A stretch of DNA of 35,568 nt, taken from the NCBI GenBank assembly GCA_964515555.1, contig CAZEVY010000051.1, forward strand, positions 1 to 35,568. The letters are read 5' to 3'. The notes below the pieces were generated by a model. It was not told where the DNA came from and made no database searches. It saw only the letters and a list, made by a program, of their open reading frames with translations. The position numbers were made by a program, and so were the translations under genes. Source of the stretch: CAZEVY01 sp964515555. Its GTDB lineage: Bacteria > Acidobacteriota > Terriglobia > Bryobacterales > Bryobacteraceae. Below, one piece after another: positions 16,463-24,018 of this stretch (positions are counted from its first letter, which is position 1; each line of letters starts with the position of its first letter).

Positions 16463-16780
16463 TTAAGGGCGAATGAACTCGTAGCGCTCCATCGTGGCTG
16501 CCGTTTCGAACTGCCCGTCCTGGGGACCATCCCCGTCCAACCGGACGATCTTGCCGACGCAGTGGAGCCGGACTCCCGCCCGCCCGCCGGTCGGCAGGGT
16601 AATGCTGTACTCCACCGGCTCGCCGATTGGCAGCGCACTGTCGGCCCCGAAAAGCACGCCGCCGCTGCTGACGTTACGAGTCTCGCTGAGCTTTCCCAGG
16701 TTCCGGGTGCCCAGCCGGATCAATTCGATGGGCAGGCGCAAATCGAATCGACGGTTCTTACGCTGTTCGGAGCCAGTCAT
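16463..16780 (-). CDS. PilZ-domain protein, probable c-di-GMP receptor
   Basis: 105 residues, a stand-alone PilZ domain. The two ligand motifs are visible: R7-x3-R11 in RKNRRFDLRLP and the N-x-S-x-x-G box (NVSSGG) near residue 38, followed by beta strands (VEYSITLP, VRLHCVGKIVRLD). Expected to bind cyclic di-GMP and act on motility, adhesion or exopolysaccharide export through a partner. It lies 82 bases downstream of the prepilin peptidase gene on the same strand. Nothing gene-like is seen in the gap between them. Confidence 0.82.
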   Translation of the reverse strand: MTGSEQRKNRRFDLRLPIELIRLGTRNLGKLSETRNVSSGGVLFGADSALPIGEPVEYSITLPTGGRAGVRLHCVGKIVRLDGDGPQDGQFETAATMERYEFIRP

Positions 16781-16862
16781 GCCAATCTAATGCAGGGTAC
16801 CGGTTTGCCCGGCAAAGGTCAATGCCCGCCGTCGAATAGGCTTACTAGTCCCCGCCCACACC

Positions 16863-17642
16863 CTACAGAAACAACGCGACCGCGATCCCCGCCACCGCCA
16901 GGAAGCTCCCGAAGGGAACCTCGTAGGTCCGCGCGTCCTTCCGGGCGATCACCACGAACGCCAGCCCGATCACCGACCCGGAGACCGACCCGCCCACCAG
17001 CGCCAGGAACGTCTTGCCCAGTCCCAGGTACACCGCCATCATGGCGATCAGTTTCACGTCGCCGAAGCCCAGGCCCTCCCGGCCCCGCACCCGCGCATAG
17101 AAGGCCCCCACCAGCCACAGCATCCCGCTGGCGACCCCGGCGGCGAACAGCGACTCGCCGAGCGACCGGATCGGCTCCTCGGCGTCCGCCAGAAAGATCG
17201 ACACCAGGCCTGGCTCCAGCGGAACCGCGAGCGACAGCAGCAGTCCGAGCCAGATGCCGCCCTTGGTCATCTCGTCGGGCAGAATGCGCGTCTCCAGGTC
17301 GGTGAACAGCAGCGTCACCATCATCGCGGCGAACGAGGCCCACTTCACCGCCTCCGCCGACCAGCCCCACCTTCCGGCGACCACGACGAACAGCGCCGCC
17401 GTCAGCAGTTCCACCAGGGGATAACGCGGCGCAATCGACGCGCGGCAGCGGCGGCATCGTCCCAACAGCACCAGGTAGCTCAGCAGCGGAAGGTTGTCGT
17501 ACCACGCGATCGGGTGGTCGCAGTTGAGGCAGCGCGAGCCGGGCGTGACCACCGAGAGGTCGCGCGGCCAGCGGTGAATGCACACGTTCAGGAAGCTGCC
17601 GATCAACAGACCGAACAGCGCCGCGACGCCTTGCTCGATCAT
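16863..17642 (-). CDS. Prepilin peptidase (type IV leader peptidase, A24 aspartyl protease)
   Basis: 259 residues, cleaves and methylates type IV prepilins or pseudopilins at the inner membrane. The N-terminal methyltransferase part has GSFLNVCIHR and four zinc-binding cysteines as two CxxC pairs (38/41 and 63/66). The two catalytic aspartates are in TDLETRILPDE and GFGDVKLIA. About seven or eight membrane helices follow. Its ATG overlaps the stop of the glycosyltransferase gene (ATGA). No pilin or pil assembly gene is in the window, so its substrates are elsewhere. The family call is firm; the symbol (pilD or others) is left open. Confidence 0.9.
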   Translation of the reverse strand: MIEQGVAALFGLLIGSFLNVCIHRWPRDLSVVTPGSRCLNCDHPIAWYDNLPLLSYLVLLGRCRRCRASIAPRYPLVELLTAALFVVVAGRWGWSAEAVKWASFAAMMVTLLFTDLETRILPDEMTKGGIWLGLLLSLAVPLEPGLVSIFLADAEEPIRSLGESLFAAGVASGMLWLVGAFYARVRGREGLGFGDVKLIAMMAVYLGLGKTFLALVGGSVSGSVIGLAFVVIARKDARTYEVPFGSFLAVAGIAVALFL

Positions 17643-18535
17643 CGCGGCAGGACCTCCTCGTAGGAGGCCAGCGTGGCCTCCACCATGTGATCGATCGTGA
17701 ATGCGCCGGCGACCCCTTCGCGGCCGCGTGCCCCCATGGCAGCCGCGGCAACCGGATCGTCGAGCAGGCGGCGGATAGCGGCGGCGATCGACGCCGCGTC
17801 GTTGGAGACGAGCAGTCCCGTGCGGCCGTCGTCGACGACTTCCGGGAGGCCGCCGATGCGGCTTGCCACCACGGGAACAGCGCTGGCGAGCGCCAGCAGG
17901 GCCGCCGATCCCAGGCCCTCTTCGTGCGTGATGTAGACCAGCATGGCGGCGTCGTGGAGGTCGCGCCCGAGGTCGCTCGAAAAGTGAATGTCGACGCCGG
18001 CGAGAGCGGCGGCCTCGCGGGCGAGCGCGCTGCCCTTTTGCGGGTCCTCGGTCGCCGGGGCCACCACCAGGGTGCGCCCGGCGGGAGGCTCGCGCAGCGG
18101 CACGCCGTCGTAGACGACTCGAATCTTCTCGTTCGGAACGCCCGCCTCGCGGAGTCGTCCGGCGACGAACCGCGACACCGCCAGATACCGCACGGCCTGC
18201 GAGTATTTCCAGCGCGACGCCGGGTCGCGCCCCACGGCAAAGGCGACGCGCCGCGAAACCACCAGCGGCCGGGCCCGCGCGATGGCGGCGAAGGTGTGCC
18301 CGCGCGCGTCGTGCACGTGGACGATATCGGCCTCACGCATGCTGCGGTGGACTTCGGCGAGGCGGAAGGGTTCGACGCGGAATCCGCGGCGGCGGGTCTC
18401 GGCGTACAGAGTGCCGTCCTCGCGCGCCAGCAGCGCGCAGTCGTGGCCGCGCGCGGCCAGGCCCTCGAACAGATAGAGCGCCTGGTACTGCCCGCCGCGC
18501 ATGTCGCGTCCGAAGTCGAGGTGGAGGACGCGCAT
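17639..18535 (-). CDS. Glycosyltransferase family 4 (GT-B fold)
   Basis: 298 residues. The N-terminal half opens with MRVLHLDFGRDMRGGQYQAL, the acceptor-binding glycine-rich loop of GT4 enzymes. The C-terminal donor-binding part has the E-x7-E type region as YITHEEGLGSAALLALASAVPVVAS and GGLPEVVDDGRTGLLV, which match family 4. Slightly short for the family (usual length about 350-400). It shares an overlap with the prepilin peptidase gene and is in the same direction as the family 2 enzyme upstream, 54 bases away. Donor and acceptor sugars are not known; a role in lipopolysaccharide core or another envelope glycan fits its neighbours. Confidence 0.82.
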   Translation of the reverse strand: MRVLHLDFGRDMRGGQYQALYLFEGLAARGHDCALLAREDGTLYAETRRRGFRVEPFRLAEVHRSMREADIVHVHDARGHTFAAIARARPLVVSRRVAFAVGRDPASRWKYSQAVRYLAVSRFVAGRLREAGVPNEKIRVVYDGVPLREPPAGRTLVVAPATEDPQKGSALAREAAALAGVDIHFSSDLGRDLHDAAMLVYITHEEGLGSAALLALASAVPVVASRIGGLPEVVDDGRTGLLVSNDAASIAAAIRRLLDDPVAAAAMGARGREGVAGAFTIDHMVEATLASYEEVLPR

Positions 18536-18589
18536 GATTACTGCTTCCTCCGGTCGCGGCTCGGCCCGCGGCCGCGCTTTCTCATCCCT

Positions 18590-19336
18590 TCATCTTCCCG
18601 GCGCCATGAATCGCGCCTTGGCGTACTTGACGAAGTTGTAGAGCGCCGCCATATAGGCGATCGCCAGCCCCTCGACGCCGTCGAGAAAGCCGCGCTGGAG
18701 AAAGTACGTCTTCACGAAGGTCCACGGCGGATCGAACAACAGCCGGCTCCAGCTTACCGGCACGCGCTGGTCGACCAGTTGCTCGGCGGCCAGGGTCGTA
18801 TACCGGTCCATGGTCCTGAGGTGCTCGGAGAGCGACTCGCAGGTGAAGTGCAGCAGGTTCGATTCGAGGTGCCCGACACGGCCGTCGACGACCACCGACT
18901 CGTGCACGTAATCGCCCGCCCAGCGCGCCTTGGCGCGATGGAACAGCCGCACCTTGCGGTCCGGATACCAGCCCGAGTGCAGAATCCAGCGGCCGAGGTA
19001 TTGCGCCAGGCGGGGCATTGTGTAGGCGTCGTATTGCGGACCGCTTTTCTTGAGCTGCCAGATCTCGCCTTCGAGCGCCTCGCTCAGCGACTCGTCGGCG
19101 TCGATCGAGAGGATCCAATCGTGCGAGGCCTGCTGGGTGGCGTAGTTCTTCTGGCCGGCGTAGCCCAGCCACGGCGAGTCGGTGACGCGCGCCCCCAGCC
19201 GGCCGGCGATCTCGACGGTGCGGTCGTTCGATCCCGAATCGACCACCACAATCTCATCGCAGCACCGCAGGCTCTCGATGGCGCGCGCGATGCGGCGTTC
19301 CTCGTTCAGGGTGATGATGGTCGCCGAGATTTTCAT
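18590..19336 (-). CDS. Glycosyltransferase family 2, LPS core WaaE/KdtX-like
   Basis: 248 residues. A GT-A fold enzyme: MKISATIITLNEERRIARAIESL at the start, the nucleotide-binding EIVVVDSGSNDRT, and the metal-binding SIDADE motif. The later part (GWYPDRKVRLFHRAKARWAGDYVHESVVVDG and FLDGVEGLAIAYMAALYNFVKYAK) is characteristic of the WaaE/KdtX branch, which adds glucose to the lipopolysaccharide inner core. That specificity is by resemblance only. Three bases separate it from the site-2 protease gene upstream, so they form an operon. A membrane-associated C-terminal helix is likely. Confidence 0.85.
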   Translation of the reverse strand: MKISATIITLNEERRIARAIESLRCCDEIVVVDSGSNDRTVEIAGRLGARVTDSPWLGYAGQKNYATQQASHDWILSIDADESLSEALEGEIWQLKKSGPQYDAYTMPRLAQYLGRWILHSGWYPDRKVRLFHRAKARWAGDYVHESVVVDGRVGHLESNLLHFTCESLSEHLRTMDRYTTLAAEQLVDQRVPVSWSRLLFDPPWTFVKTYFLQRGFLDGVEGLAIAYMAALYNFVKYAKARFMAPGR

Positions 19337-19339
19337 GCG

Positions 19340-20314
19340 TCAAAGGCCGGGATCGAAACGCACCGGCGCGACGTGGAAGGAGAGCAGGAAGATGACCGCC
19401 GCCAGCCAGCCCAGCGTGCGGCGGCCGCGGCCGAGCGGCGAGTCGTCCAGAATCGCCGGGTGCCGCATGCCGAACAGCATCAGCAGCACCGCCATGACGA
19501 CGAATCCATACGACGAGAAGTAGATTCCGATCGGAATCAGAAGCACCACAAAAATGCGCGACAGCAGCCGATGGCGGCCGCTGAAGAAGGCGTACAGAAT
19601 GTGTCCGCCATCGAGCTGGCCGATGGGCAGCAGGTTGAGAGCCGTCGCCAGCATTCCGGCCCAGGCGGCGCGCGCCACCGGATGCAGGTACACGTCGGCG
19701 GACGGCACTCCGCCGAAGACCGCGCTGCGCACCAGCCATTCGAGCGGCGGCGCGCTGAAGACCAGGTCGCCCTGCTCGGCGATGCCGGGAATCACCTTCG
19801 AATATGCCAAGCCGATCCCGAGGGCCGGAATGAGCAGCGCGAAACCCGCCAGCGGTCCGGCCACGCCGATGTCGAACAGCACGCGCTTGGAGTAGATCGG
19901 CGAGCGGATGCGGATGAAGGCGCCGAACGTGCCGAGCAGCGTCGGTGCGGGAAGAAAGTAGGGCGGAGAGGCGTTGACGCCGTAGTAGAGGCAGGCGAGG
20001 TAGTGGCCCATTTCGTGAGCCATCAGAATCGCCAGCAGCGTCAGGGAAAAGCCCAGGCCGCCGGAGAGGCTCGCCGGATTCGCCGCCAGACGCGCGAAGG
20101 CGTCGATGGTGTGATCGGTGAACGGCGGGAGGTTGCGGTCGAAGTTCCGCGCCATGAGAGCGCCCATCGCCGTGGTGGTGACGAGCGTCAACAGCAGCAG
20201 CGCGATGTGCAGCCACCAGCGCGGGCGATAGGTCCGGGTCCAGGGCGGCGCGCCCCCGGAGCCGTCGACCGGGGCCAACAATTCGGCGGCCGGTACAGAG
20301 CCCGTCGTGGACAC
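19340..20314 (-). CDS. Site-2 protease family zinc metalloprotease (M50)
   Basis: 324 residues, intramembrane protease. HEMGH at 100-104 with its Glu catalytic, and the second-domain motif LLPIGQLDGGH near residue 235 with the Asp ligand. GTFGAFIRIRSP is the typical conserved loop. About six or seven membrane helices; the first lies around 33-52. Start is GTG at 20314, 15 bases after the HU stop, so it can be transcribed from the HU promoter. Site-2 proteases release membrane-bound anti-sigma factors or clear signal peptides, so a link to the anti-sigma factor at 12258-12998 is possible but unproven. The family call is firm. Confidence 0.9.
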   Translation of the reverse strand: MSTTGSVPAAELLAPVDGSGGAPPWTRTYRPRWWLHIALLLLTLVTTTAMGALMARNFDRNLPPFTDHTIDAFARLAANPASLSGGLGFSLTLLAILMAHEMGHYLACLYYGVNASPPYFLPAPTLLGTFGAFIRIRSPIYSKRVLFDIGVAGPLAGFALLIPALGIGLAYSKVIPGIAEQGDLVFSAPPLEWLVRSAVFGGVPSADVYLHPVARAAWAGMLATALNLLPIGQLDGGHILYAFFSGRHRLLSRIFVVLLIPIGIYFSSYGFVVMAVLLMLFGMRHPAILDDSPLGRGRRTLGWLAAVIFLLSFHVAPVRFDPGL

Positions 20315-20329
20315 CTTCGCGAGGGCGCC

Positions 20330-20596
20330 CTAAAGCGCCTGCAGCTCCTTGCCTGGTTTGAACCGGACCGCCTTGCCGGGAGGAATGGCGACCTCTTCGC
20401 CGGTGCGCGGATTGCGGCCGATGCCGGTTTTTCTCGGCCGCACATTGAAGATTCCGAAGCCGCGCAACTCGATGCGCTCGCCCTGGCTGAGCGCGCGCTT
20501 CATGCTTTCGAAGACCGTTTCCACGGCCATCTCGGCCTTGGTCTTGGTGATCCCCGTGCGATTGACGACTTCGTTGATGATGTCGAGTTTGATCAA
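20330..20596 (-). CDS. HU/IHF-type DNA-binding protein
   Basis: 88 residues beginning (M/L)IKLDIINEVV. The DNA-binding arm is present: GFGIFNVRPRKTGIGRNPRTGEEVAIPPGKAVRFKPGKEL. A longer reading starting at ATG 20626 exists. I reject it because that ATG overlaps the -10 hexamer TATCAT (20625-20630). The TTG at 20594-20596 has a GGAGG Shine-Dalgarno (20602-20606, five bases away) and gives the normal HU length. Followed 15 bases later by the site-2 protease gene. HU binds and bends DNA without strict sequence preference; the IHF subunit identity is not resolved here. Confidence 0.92.
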   Translation of the reverse strand: MIKLDIINEVVNRTGITKTKAEMAVETVFESMKRALSQGERIELRGFGIFNVRPRKTGIGRNPRTGEEVAIPPGKAVRFKPGKELQAL

Positions 20597-20624
20597 GGGC
20601 GCCTCCGGTCGATTGCGAAACCTC

Positions 20625-20654
20625 ATGATAAGATTAGGCTTATTCCCGTGTCAA
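20625..20654 (-). promoter_or_regulatory. HU promoter: TTGACA-18 bp-TATCAT with overlapping inverted repeat
   Basis: Perfect -35 TTGACA (20649-20654) and -10 TATCAT (20625-20630) with 18 bases between, on the minus strand. Transcription should start near 20618, giving a leader of about 22 bases with the GGAGG ribosome site. An ATAAG/CTTAT inverted repeat (20628-20632 and 20639-20643) overlaps the -10 and spacer and could bind a regulator. Confidence 0.7.
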
Positions 20655-20666
20655 GGCCGATTCCGG

Positions 20667-21152
20667 ATGCCCGCCCCGATTGACGAAGCCACATTCCGCC
20701 GCGCCTGCGCGCAATTTGCCACCGGAATCGCCGTTGCCACGGTATGCGATGCCGCGGGCGCGCCCCACGGGCTGACGGTGAATTCATTCACTTCCGTTTC
20801 GCTGAAGCCGCCGCTGGTGCTGATCTGCGTCGACTACTCCAGCACCGTGCTGCCGCTTTTCCGCGCCAGCCGGCATTACGGCGTCAGCGTGTTGACGGAG
20901 TCGCAGCAGGCGATCTCGGCGAAATTCGCGCGGCGGGGCGAGGACCGCTTCGACGGTGTCGCCTGGTCGGCGGGTGGGGCCGGTGTGCCGTTGATCGAAG
21001 GGGCGCTGGCTCAGTTCGAGTGCGCCGTGCGTCAGGTGGTGGAGGCCGGCGACCACGCGGTACTGATCGGCGAAGTCGTCCGGGCGGAGTACGCCGGCGG
21101 CAGCCCGCTGCTGTACTTCGGAAGCGGCTATCGAAGGATGATGGGGGAGTAG
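20667..21152 (+). CDS. Flavin reductase-like FMN-binding protein
   Basis: 161 residues, the normal size of a short-chain flavin reductase of the NADH:FMN oxidoreductase type, often the small component of two-component monooxygenases. The family pattern is seen: FRRACAQFATGIAVATV, then GLTVNSFTSVSLKPPLVLICVD (flavin-binding TSVS...P) and GVSVLTESQQAISAKFARRGEDRF, then LIGEVVRAEYAGGSPLLYFGSGYRRM. The start at ATG 20667 fits this domain; an upstream in-frame start at 20349 would run across the HU gene and is not credible. It diverges from HU with 70 bases between. A partner monooxygenase is not in the window, so the physiological role is open. Confidence 0.85.
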   Translation: MPAPIDEATFRRACAQFATGIAVATVCDAAGAPHGLTVNSFTSVSLKPPLVLICVDYSSTVLPLFRASRHYGVSVLTESQQAISAKFARRGEDRFDGVAWSAGGAGVPLIEGALAQFECAVRQVVEAGDHAVLIGEVVRAEYAGGSPLLYFGSGYRRMMGE

Positions 21153-21158
21153 GTTCTT

Positions 21159-21709
21159 CTACGCTGACGCGGTGCGAGAACCCGCAGAAACCCATCGGAC
21201 TAGCCTGACGAAGACGCAGACGATGCCGTCGCAGATGATTGGCGGACCTATCGTTCCCACGGGGATAAGCCACGCATCTCGCCACCCGGTGCCAATTGGT
21301 GGAGGATACTCGCTTGAGATACTGCGCATCTCTGCCTCGTGGGTTTTCGAACAGTCAGCTCGTTTGGGACGAGGGATGCCTTCTCTTGGAACCAGAATCG
21401 AGGTCATCCGACGTGTCTTTGGATCCCACGAATAGACTTCTCCCGTCTCCACGTTCTTCCTGAATACATCGTTTGGGCCGGGCACTCCCGTTTCGGCTTG
21501 GGCGTCGTCCAGGCAACTTTCTAGTTCCTTCGTGCGGAGGATTCCCGGGATGATCGTTGATCGTCGAGTGTCAGGTAGCAGTAACCCAGGAACCACGCTC
21601 CGTATGCGGTCGCGAGCACGACAAAGACCCGATCCAACCCTCTCGCCAATTGGTCGTTCCCTTCATGTACGCAGTCGGCCCGACGTATTATCGACACGAA
21701 TTCGCGCAC
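21159..21709 (-). pseudogene. Probable frameshifted small membrane protein, function unknown
   Basis: Two overlapping minus-strand frames look like halves of one gene. The upstream one (21521-21709) encodes LARGLDRVFVVLATAYGAWF followed by LGYCYL, a membrane helix. The downstream one (21159-21596) encodes a soluble part (ELESCLDDAQAETG, DVFRKNVETGEVYSWDPKTR) and a second hydrophobic stretch (WLIPVGTIGPPIICDGIVCV). A single-base shift between 21521 and 21596 would join them into a protein with a helix at each end. Local GC is visibly lower than the surroundings. I do not recognise a family. They may instead be two overlapping small genes, or the shift may be an assembly error. Confidence 0.4.
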
Positions 21710-21719
21710 TCGATAGGAT
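21691..21719 (+). promoter_or_regulatory. hicBA promoter TCGACA-17 bp-TAGGAT
   Basis: -35 TCGACA (21691-21696, five of six consensus bases), 17 bases, then -10 TAGGAT (21714-21719). The -10 ends six bases before the hicB ATG, so transcription should begin at the start codon itself. The GGAG at 21720-21723 is only two bases from the ATG and too close to be a ribosome site. Confidence 0.6.
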
Positions 21720-21725
21720 GGAGTA

Positions 21726-21935
21726 ATGAGAAACTATACGGCGGTCGTGGAACATTGCCCGGGCACGGGGTTGTTCGTCGGCTATGTTCCGGGTTTTCGC
21801 GGCGCGCATACCCAGGCATCCAGTCTGGATGAGTTGAACGCGAACCTACGCGAGGTCATCGAGATGCTCCTCGAGGACGGCGAACCGGACCTGGAGACCC
21901 AGTTCGTCGGAACGCAGACGGTCACGCTGGGCTGA
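21726..21935 (+). CDS. hicB: HicB-like antitoxin
   Basis: 69 residues of a short HicB type. The fold starts MRNYTAVVEHCPGTGLFVGYVPGFRGAHTQASSLDELNANLREVIEMLLEDGEP, matching the partial RNase-H-like HicB domain (Y-x-x-x-(V/I)(E/D)...G.(F/Y)(V/.)G.VP...G......S..EL..NL.E.I...L). No DNA-binding C-terminal domain is present, so autoregulation by this protein would need another factor. The antitoxin precedes the toxin, two bases apart, an order often seen in short HicB families. Placed in a lower-GC patch, suggesting transfer. Confidence 0.85.
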   Translation: MRNYTAVVEHCPGTGLFVGYVPGFRGAHTQASSLDELNANLREVIEMLLEDGEPDLETQFVGTQTVTLG

Positions 21936-21937
21936 GC

Positions 21938-22161
21938 GTGGGCCGGGTACCCATACTCAAGCCTCGCGAAGTTATCGCGATTCTCGAGAGGCTCGGCTTT
22001 GTCGAGGTTCGCCAGCGCGGCTCGCACAAACAGTTCCGGCATCAGACGGCCGGTGCACGACGGTACCGACCCACGCCGGAAGGGACATATCGCCGATACT
22101 GCTCCGACAGATCGCCAAGGACATCAAACTTTCAGTCGACGAACTATTGGGGATCGGTTAA
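21938..22161 (+). pseudogene. hicA: HicA-like mRNA interferase toxin, frameshifted
   Basis: The frame opens at GTG 21938 with VPILKPREVIAILERLGFVEVR then QRGSHKQFRH, the classic HicA start with the catalytic His of GSHKQFRH. After CGG CAT it leaves the HicA frame. Two bases further (from 22042 on) another frame continues SDGRCTTVPTHAGRDISPILL then RQIAKDIKLSVDELLGIG and a TAA at 22159-22161, the rest of a normal HicA. Restoring one C (CATCCAGAC instead of CATCAGAC) gives the family's usual HPDG and an intact protein of about 74 residues. The toxin is therefore broken by a single-base deletion, or the base is a sequencing error. Confidence 0.85.
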
Positions 22162-22167
22162 AAGCGT

Positions 22168-23412
22168 TCACGCCCGAACCGGCTTCATGTCGCCCAACAG
22201 CCGATGCACGATCGCCAGCGCGATCAGGTGGAAGGCGCCCATCGTAAGAAACACCGGCGTGTAGCCGAAGTTCTCGACGATGTATCCCGGCAGCACCGCC
22301 GAGAAAATCACACCGCCGACGCCGCCGGCGCAGCCTCCGATTCCGGTGACACTGGCCACCGCACGCCGTGGAAACACGTCCGATGTCGTCGTGAACAGGT
22401 TCGCCGACCAGCCCTGGTGCGCCGACGTCGCCAGGCTCACCAGCGCGATCGCCACCAGCGGGCTGTCGGCCAACACCGCCAGGGCCGCCACCGGCATGGC
22501 GCAGGCGCATATCGCCATGGCCGTCTTGCGCGCGCGCGCATGCGTCCAACCGCGTCGTATCAGCGCCCCCGATATCCAGCCGCCGCCGACGCTGCCGATG
22601 TCGGCCATCAGGTAAACCACCGGCAGCGCCCAGCCGATCTGCTTCAGATCGAACTTGCGGACGTCGTATAAGTACGGCGGCAGCCAGTAAAGATAGAACC
22701 ACCACACCGGGTCCGTGAAAAACTTCGCGAGCGCGAATCCCCAGGTCTCGCGGTAGCCGAGCGCCGCCAGCCATCCGATCTTCGCTTCGCCCGTCGACTC
22801 CTCGCGATCCGAGTGAATGTAGGCGACCTCGGCGGCGTTGGCCGACCGGTGCTCGCCCGGCAGCCGGTACAGGATCAGCCACGCCGCCAGCCAGACGAAT
22901 CCGAGCGATGCCGTGATCAGGAAGCACGCGCGCCACCCCAGCGCCACGTTCATGGCGACGAACAGCGGCGGCCCGACCATCGAGGCGACGTTGGTCCCGG
23001 CGTTGAAAATGCCGGTGGCGAACGCGCGGTCCTTGCGCGGAAACCACTCGGCCACCGACTTGATCGCCGCCGGAAAGTTCCCGGCCTCGCCCAGCCCGAG
23101 CATCGCCCGCCAGAAGCTCAGCCCGAAGGCCGAGCCGGCCAGCGCGTGCAGTCCGGCGGCGAGCGACCACCAGACGATCGAGACCGCGTAGCCGATGCGC
23201 GTGCCGTAGCGGTCGATAAACTTCCCCATGAACAGGAAGCCGATCGTGTAAGCGGCCTGGAAGGCGCCGTTGATGTTGCCGTACTGGGAGTCTGTGAGCT
23301 TCAGCTCCTCGCGAATCACCGGGATCAGCGTCGAGAAGACGATGCGGTCGAGATAGTTGATGGTGGTGGCGAAGAACAGAAGGCCGAGCATCACCCAGCG
23401 GACACGGGTCAT
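22168..23412 (-). CDS. MFS transporter, anion:cation symporter (hexuronate/organic-acid type)
   Basis: 414 residues, twelve membrane helices. The start MTRVRWVMLGLLFFATTINYLDRIVFSTLIPVIREELKLTDSQYGNINGAF is typical of the ACS branch (ExuT/GudP-like): TTINYLDR in helix 1 and the D-R-x-G-T-R-x-G-Y loop (FIDRYGTRIGYAVSI) between helices 2 and 3. Later, WFYLYWLPPYL and SAHQGWSANLFTTTSDVFPRRAVASVTGIGG also match. The branch carries hexuronates, glucarate and similar acids; here the substrate is unknown. ATG 23412 is chosen at the start of helix 1; longer in-frame readings upstream lie over the neighbouring gene. 28 bases separate it from the exported protein gene upstream in the same direction. 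Confidence 0.88.
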   Translation of the reverse strand: MTRVRWVMLGLLFFATTINYLDRIVFSTLIPVIREELKLTDSQYGNINGAFQAAYTIGFLFMGKFIDRYGTRIGYAVSIVWWSLAAGLHALAGSAFGLSFWRAMLGLGEAGNFPAAIKSVAEWFPRKDRAFATGIFNAGTNVASMVGPPLFVAMNVALGWRACFLITASLGFVWLAAWLILYRLPGEHRSANAAEVAYIHSDREESTGEAKIGWLAALGYRETWGFALAKFFTDPVWWFYLYWLPPYLYDVRKFDLKQIGWALPVVYLMADIGSVGGGWISGALIRRGWTHARARKTAMAICACAMPVAALAVLADSPLVAIALVSLATSAHQGWSANLFTTTSDVFPRRAVASVTGIGGCAGGVGGVIFSAVLPGYIVENFGYTPVFLTMGAFHLIALAIVHRLLGDMKPVRA

Positions 23413-23440
23413 GCCGGAGGTGGTCGCCACTCGGGTCCTG

Positions 23441-23893
23441 TCAGTCCTTGAGATCGCGGCCGAACAGGTCGCGCGCCAGGCGCTGGGCGATGCGGCGGGC
23501 GGCCCGGTCCAGGTCGGCGGCGAGTGTCGATTTCGGCGGCTCGAAGGCGCTCCACAGCACGCGACGGGTCTTACGGTCCACCAGGAACATGTTGCCGCGT
23601 CCGCGGCCGGCGCCGGAGAAGCGCGGCCGGGCCTCTGCGTCGCCCGCCTTGAGCTCGGCCTTGGGCGGCGAGTAGATCTCGTCGAGGCGCTCTTCGAAGC
23701 GCGGGCCGATGTGATCGGTGAGTATGGCGTCGGCTTGCAGCGGATCGGCGGCCACCTGCACGAGGCCGCTCGAGACCAGACGGCTGGCGAGCTGCTGGTC
23801 AAACCCGCCGGCCATGGGCAGCACGTAGACCGTCTGCGGAGTTTGTGCGGCGGCGATCGCCGCCGCCAGGAGCAGGATCGCAGGGCGAAGCAT
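23441..23893 (-). CDS. Small exported protein of unknown function
   Basis: 150 residues. A signal peptide MLRPAILLLAAAIAAAQ is followed by TVYVLPMAGGFDQQLASRLVSSGLVQVAADPLQADAILTDHIGPRFEERL, which resembles the domain seen in CsgG-like and lipoprotein families that 'combine' periplasmic binding and oligomerisation; I cannot name the family. The C-terminal half (NMFLVDRKTRRVLWSAFEPPKSTLAADLDRAARRIAQRLARDLFG) is helical and basic. The ATG at 23893 is used rather than the ATG four codons upstream (23905), which lies inside the -10 hexamer TATGAT. Upstream partner of the MFS gene. Confidence 0.65.
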   Translation of the reverse strand: MLRPAILLLAAAIAAAQTPQTVYVLPMAGGFDQQLASRLVSSGLVQVAADPLQADAILTDHIGPRFEERLDEIYSPPKAELKAGDAEARPRFSGAGRGRGNMFLVDRKTRRVLWSAFEPPKSTLAADLDRAARRIAQRLARDLFGRDLKD

Positions 23894-23900
23894 GGAGCAC

Positions 23901-23929
23901 ATCATACCGGAACGGCGTCACGGTCTGAA
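23901..23929 (-). promoter_or_regulatory. Promoter TTCAGA-17 bp-TATGAT, leaderless
   Basis: -10 TATGAT (23901-23906) ends seven bases before the ATG at 23893, and a TTCAGA -35 (23924-23929) lies 17 bases upstream. Two further ATGs at 23905 and 23902 lie inside the promoter and so cannot be starts. Confidence 0.6.
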
Positions 23930-24006
23930 AGGAGTCGGCGCCGTTTCCGCTACGGCACGCATTTCACTCGCGCCGGATTCGAGCGGATCGGTTAGACGCC
24001 GGAGGC

Positions 24007-24012
24007 TACAAT
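24007..24012 (+). promoter_or_regulatory. -10 hexamer TACAAT of the glycosyltransferase cluster
   Basis: TACAAT ends six bases before the TTG at 24019, so the first mRNA base is predicted to be that of the start codon. No clear -35 or extended TG. Would drive the whole glycan cluster to 28845 and beyond, since the genes overlap. Confidence 0.5.
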
Positions 24013-24018
24013 AGCCTC

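Noticed and set aside
17683..17700. Second TGTGATCGATC-like match to the palindrome at 32497
   Set aside because: It lies inside the GT4 coding sequence and is only half-palindromic; probably chance codons.
20349..20666. An N-terminal extension of the flavin reductase starting at 20349
   Set aside because: It lies entirely opposite the HU gene and its promoter; the domain starts at ATG 20667.
17687..20683. A 998-codon open frame on the plus strand
   Set aside because: It runs antisense to four well-supported minus-strand genes (GT4, GT2, M50 protease, HU) and has Arg/Ala/Gly-rich composition typical of a GC-rich shadow frame.
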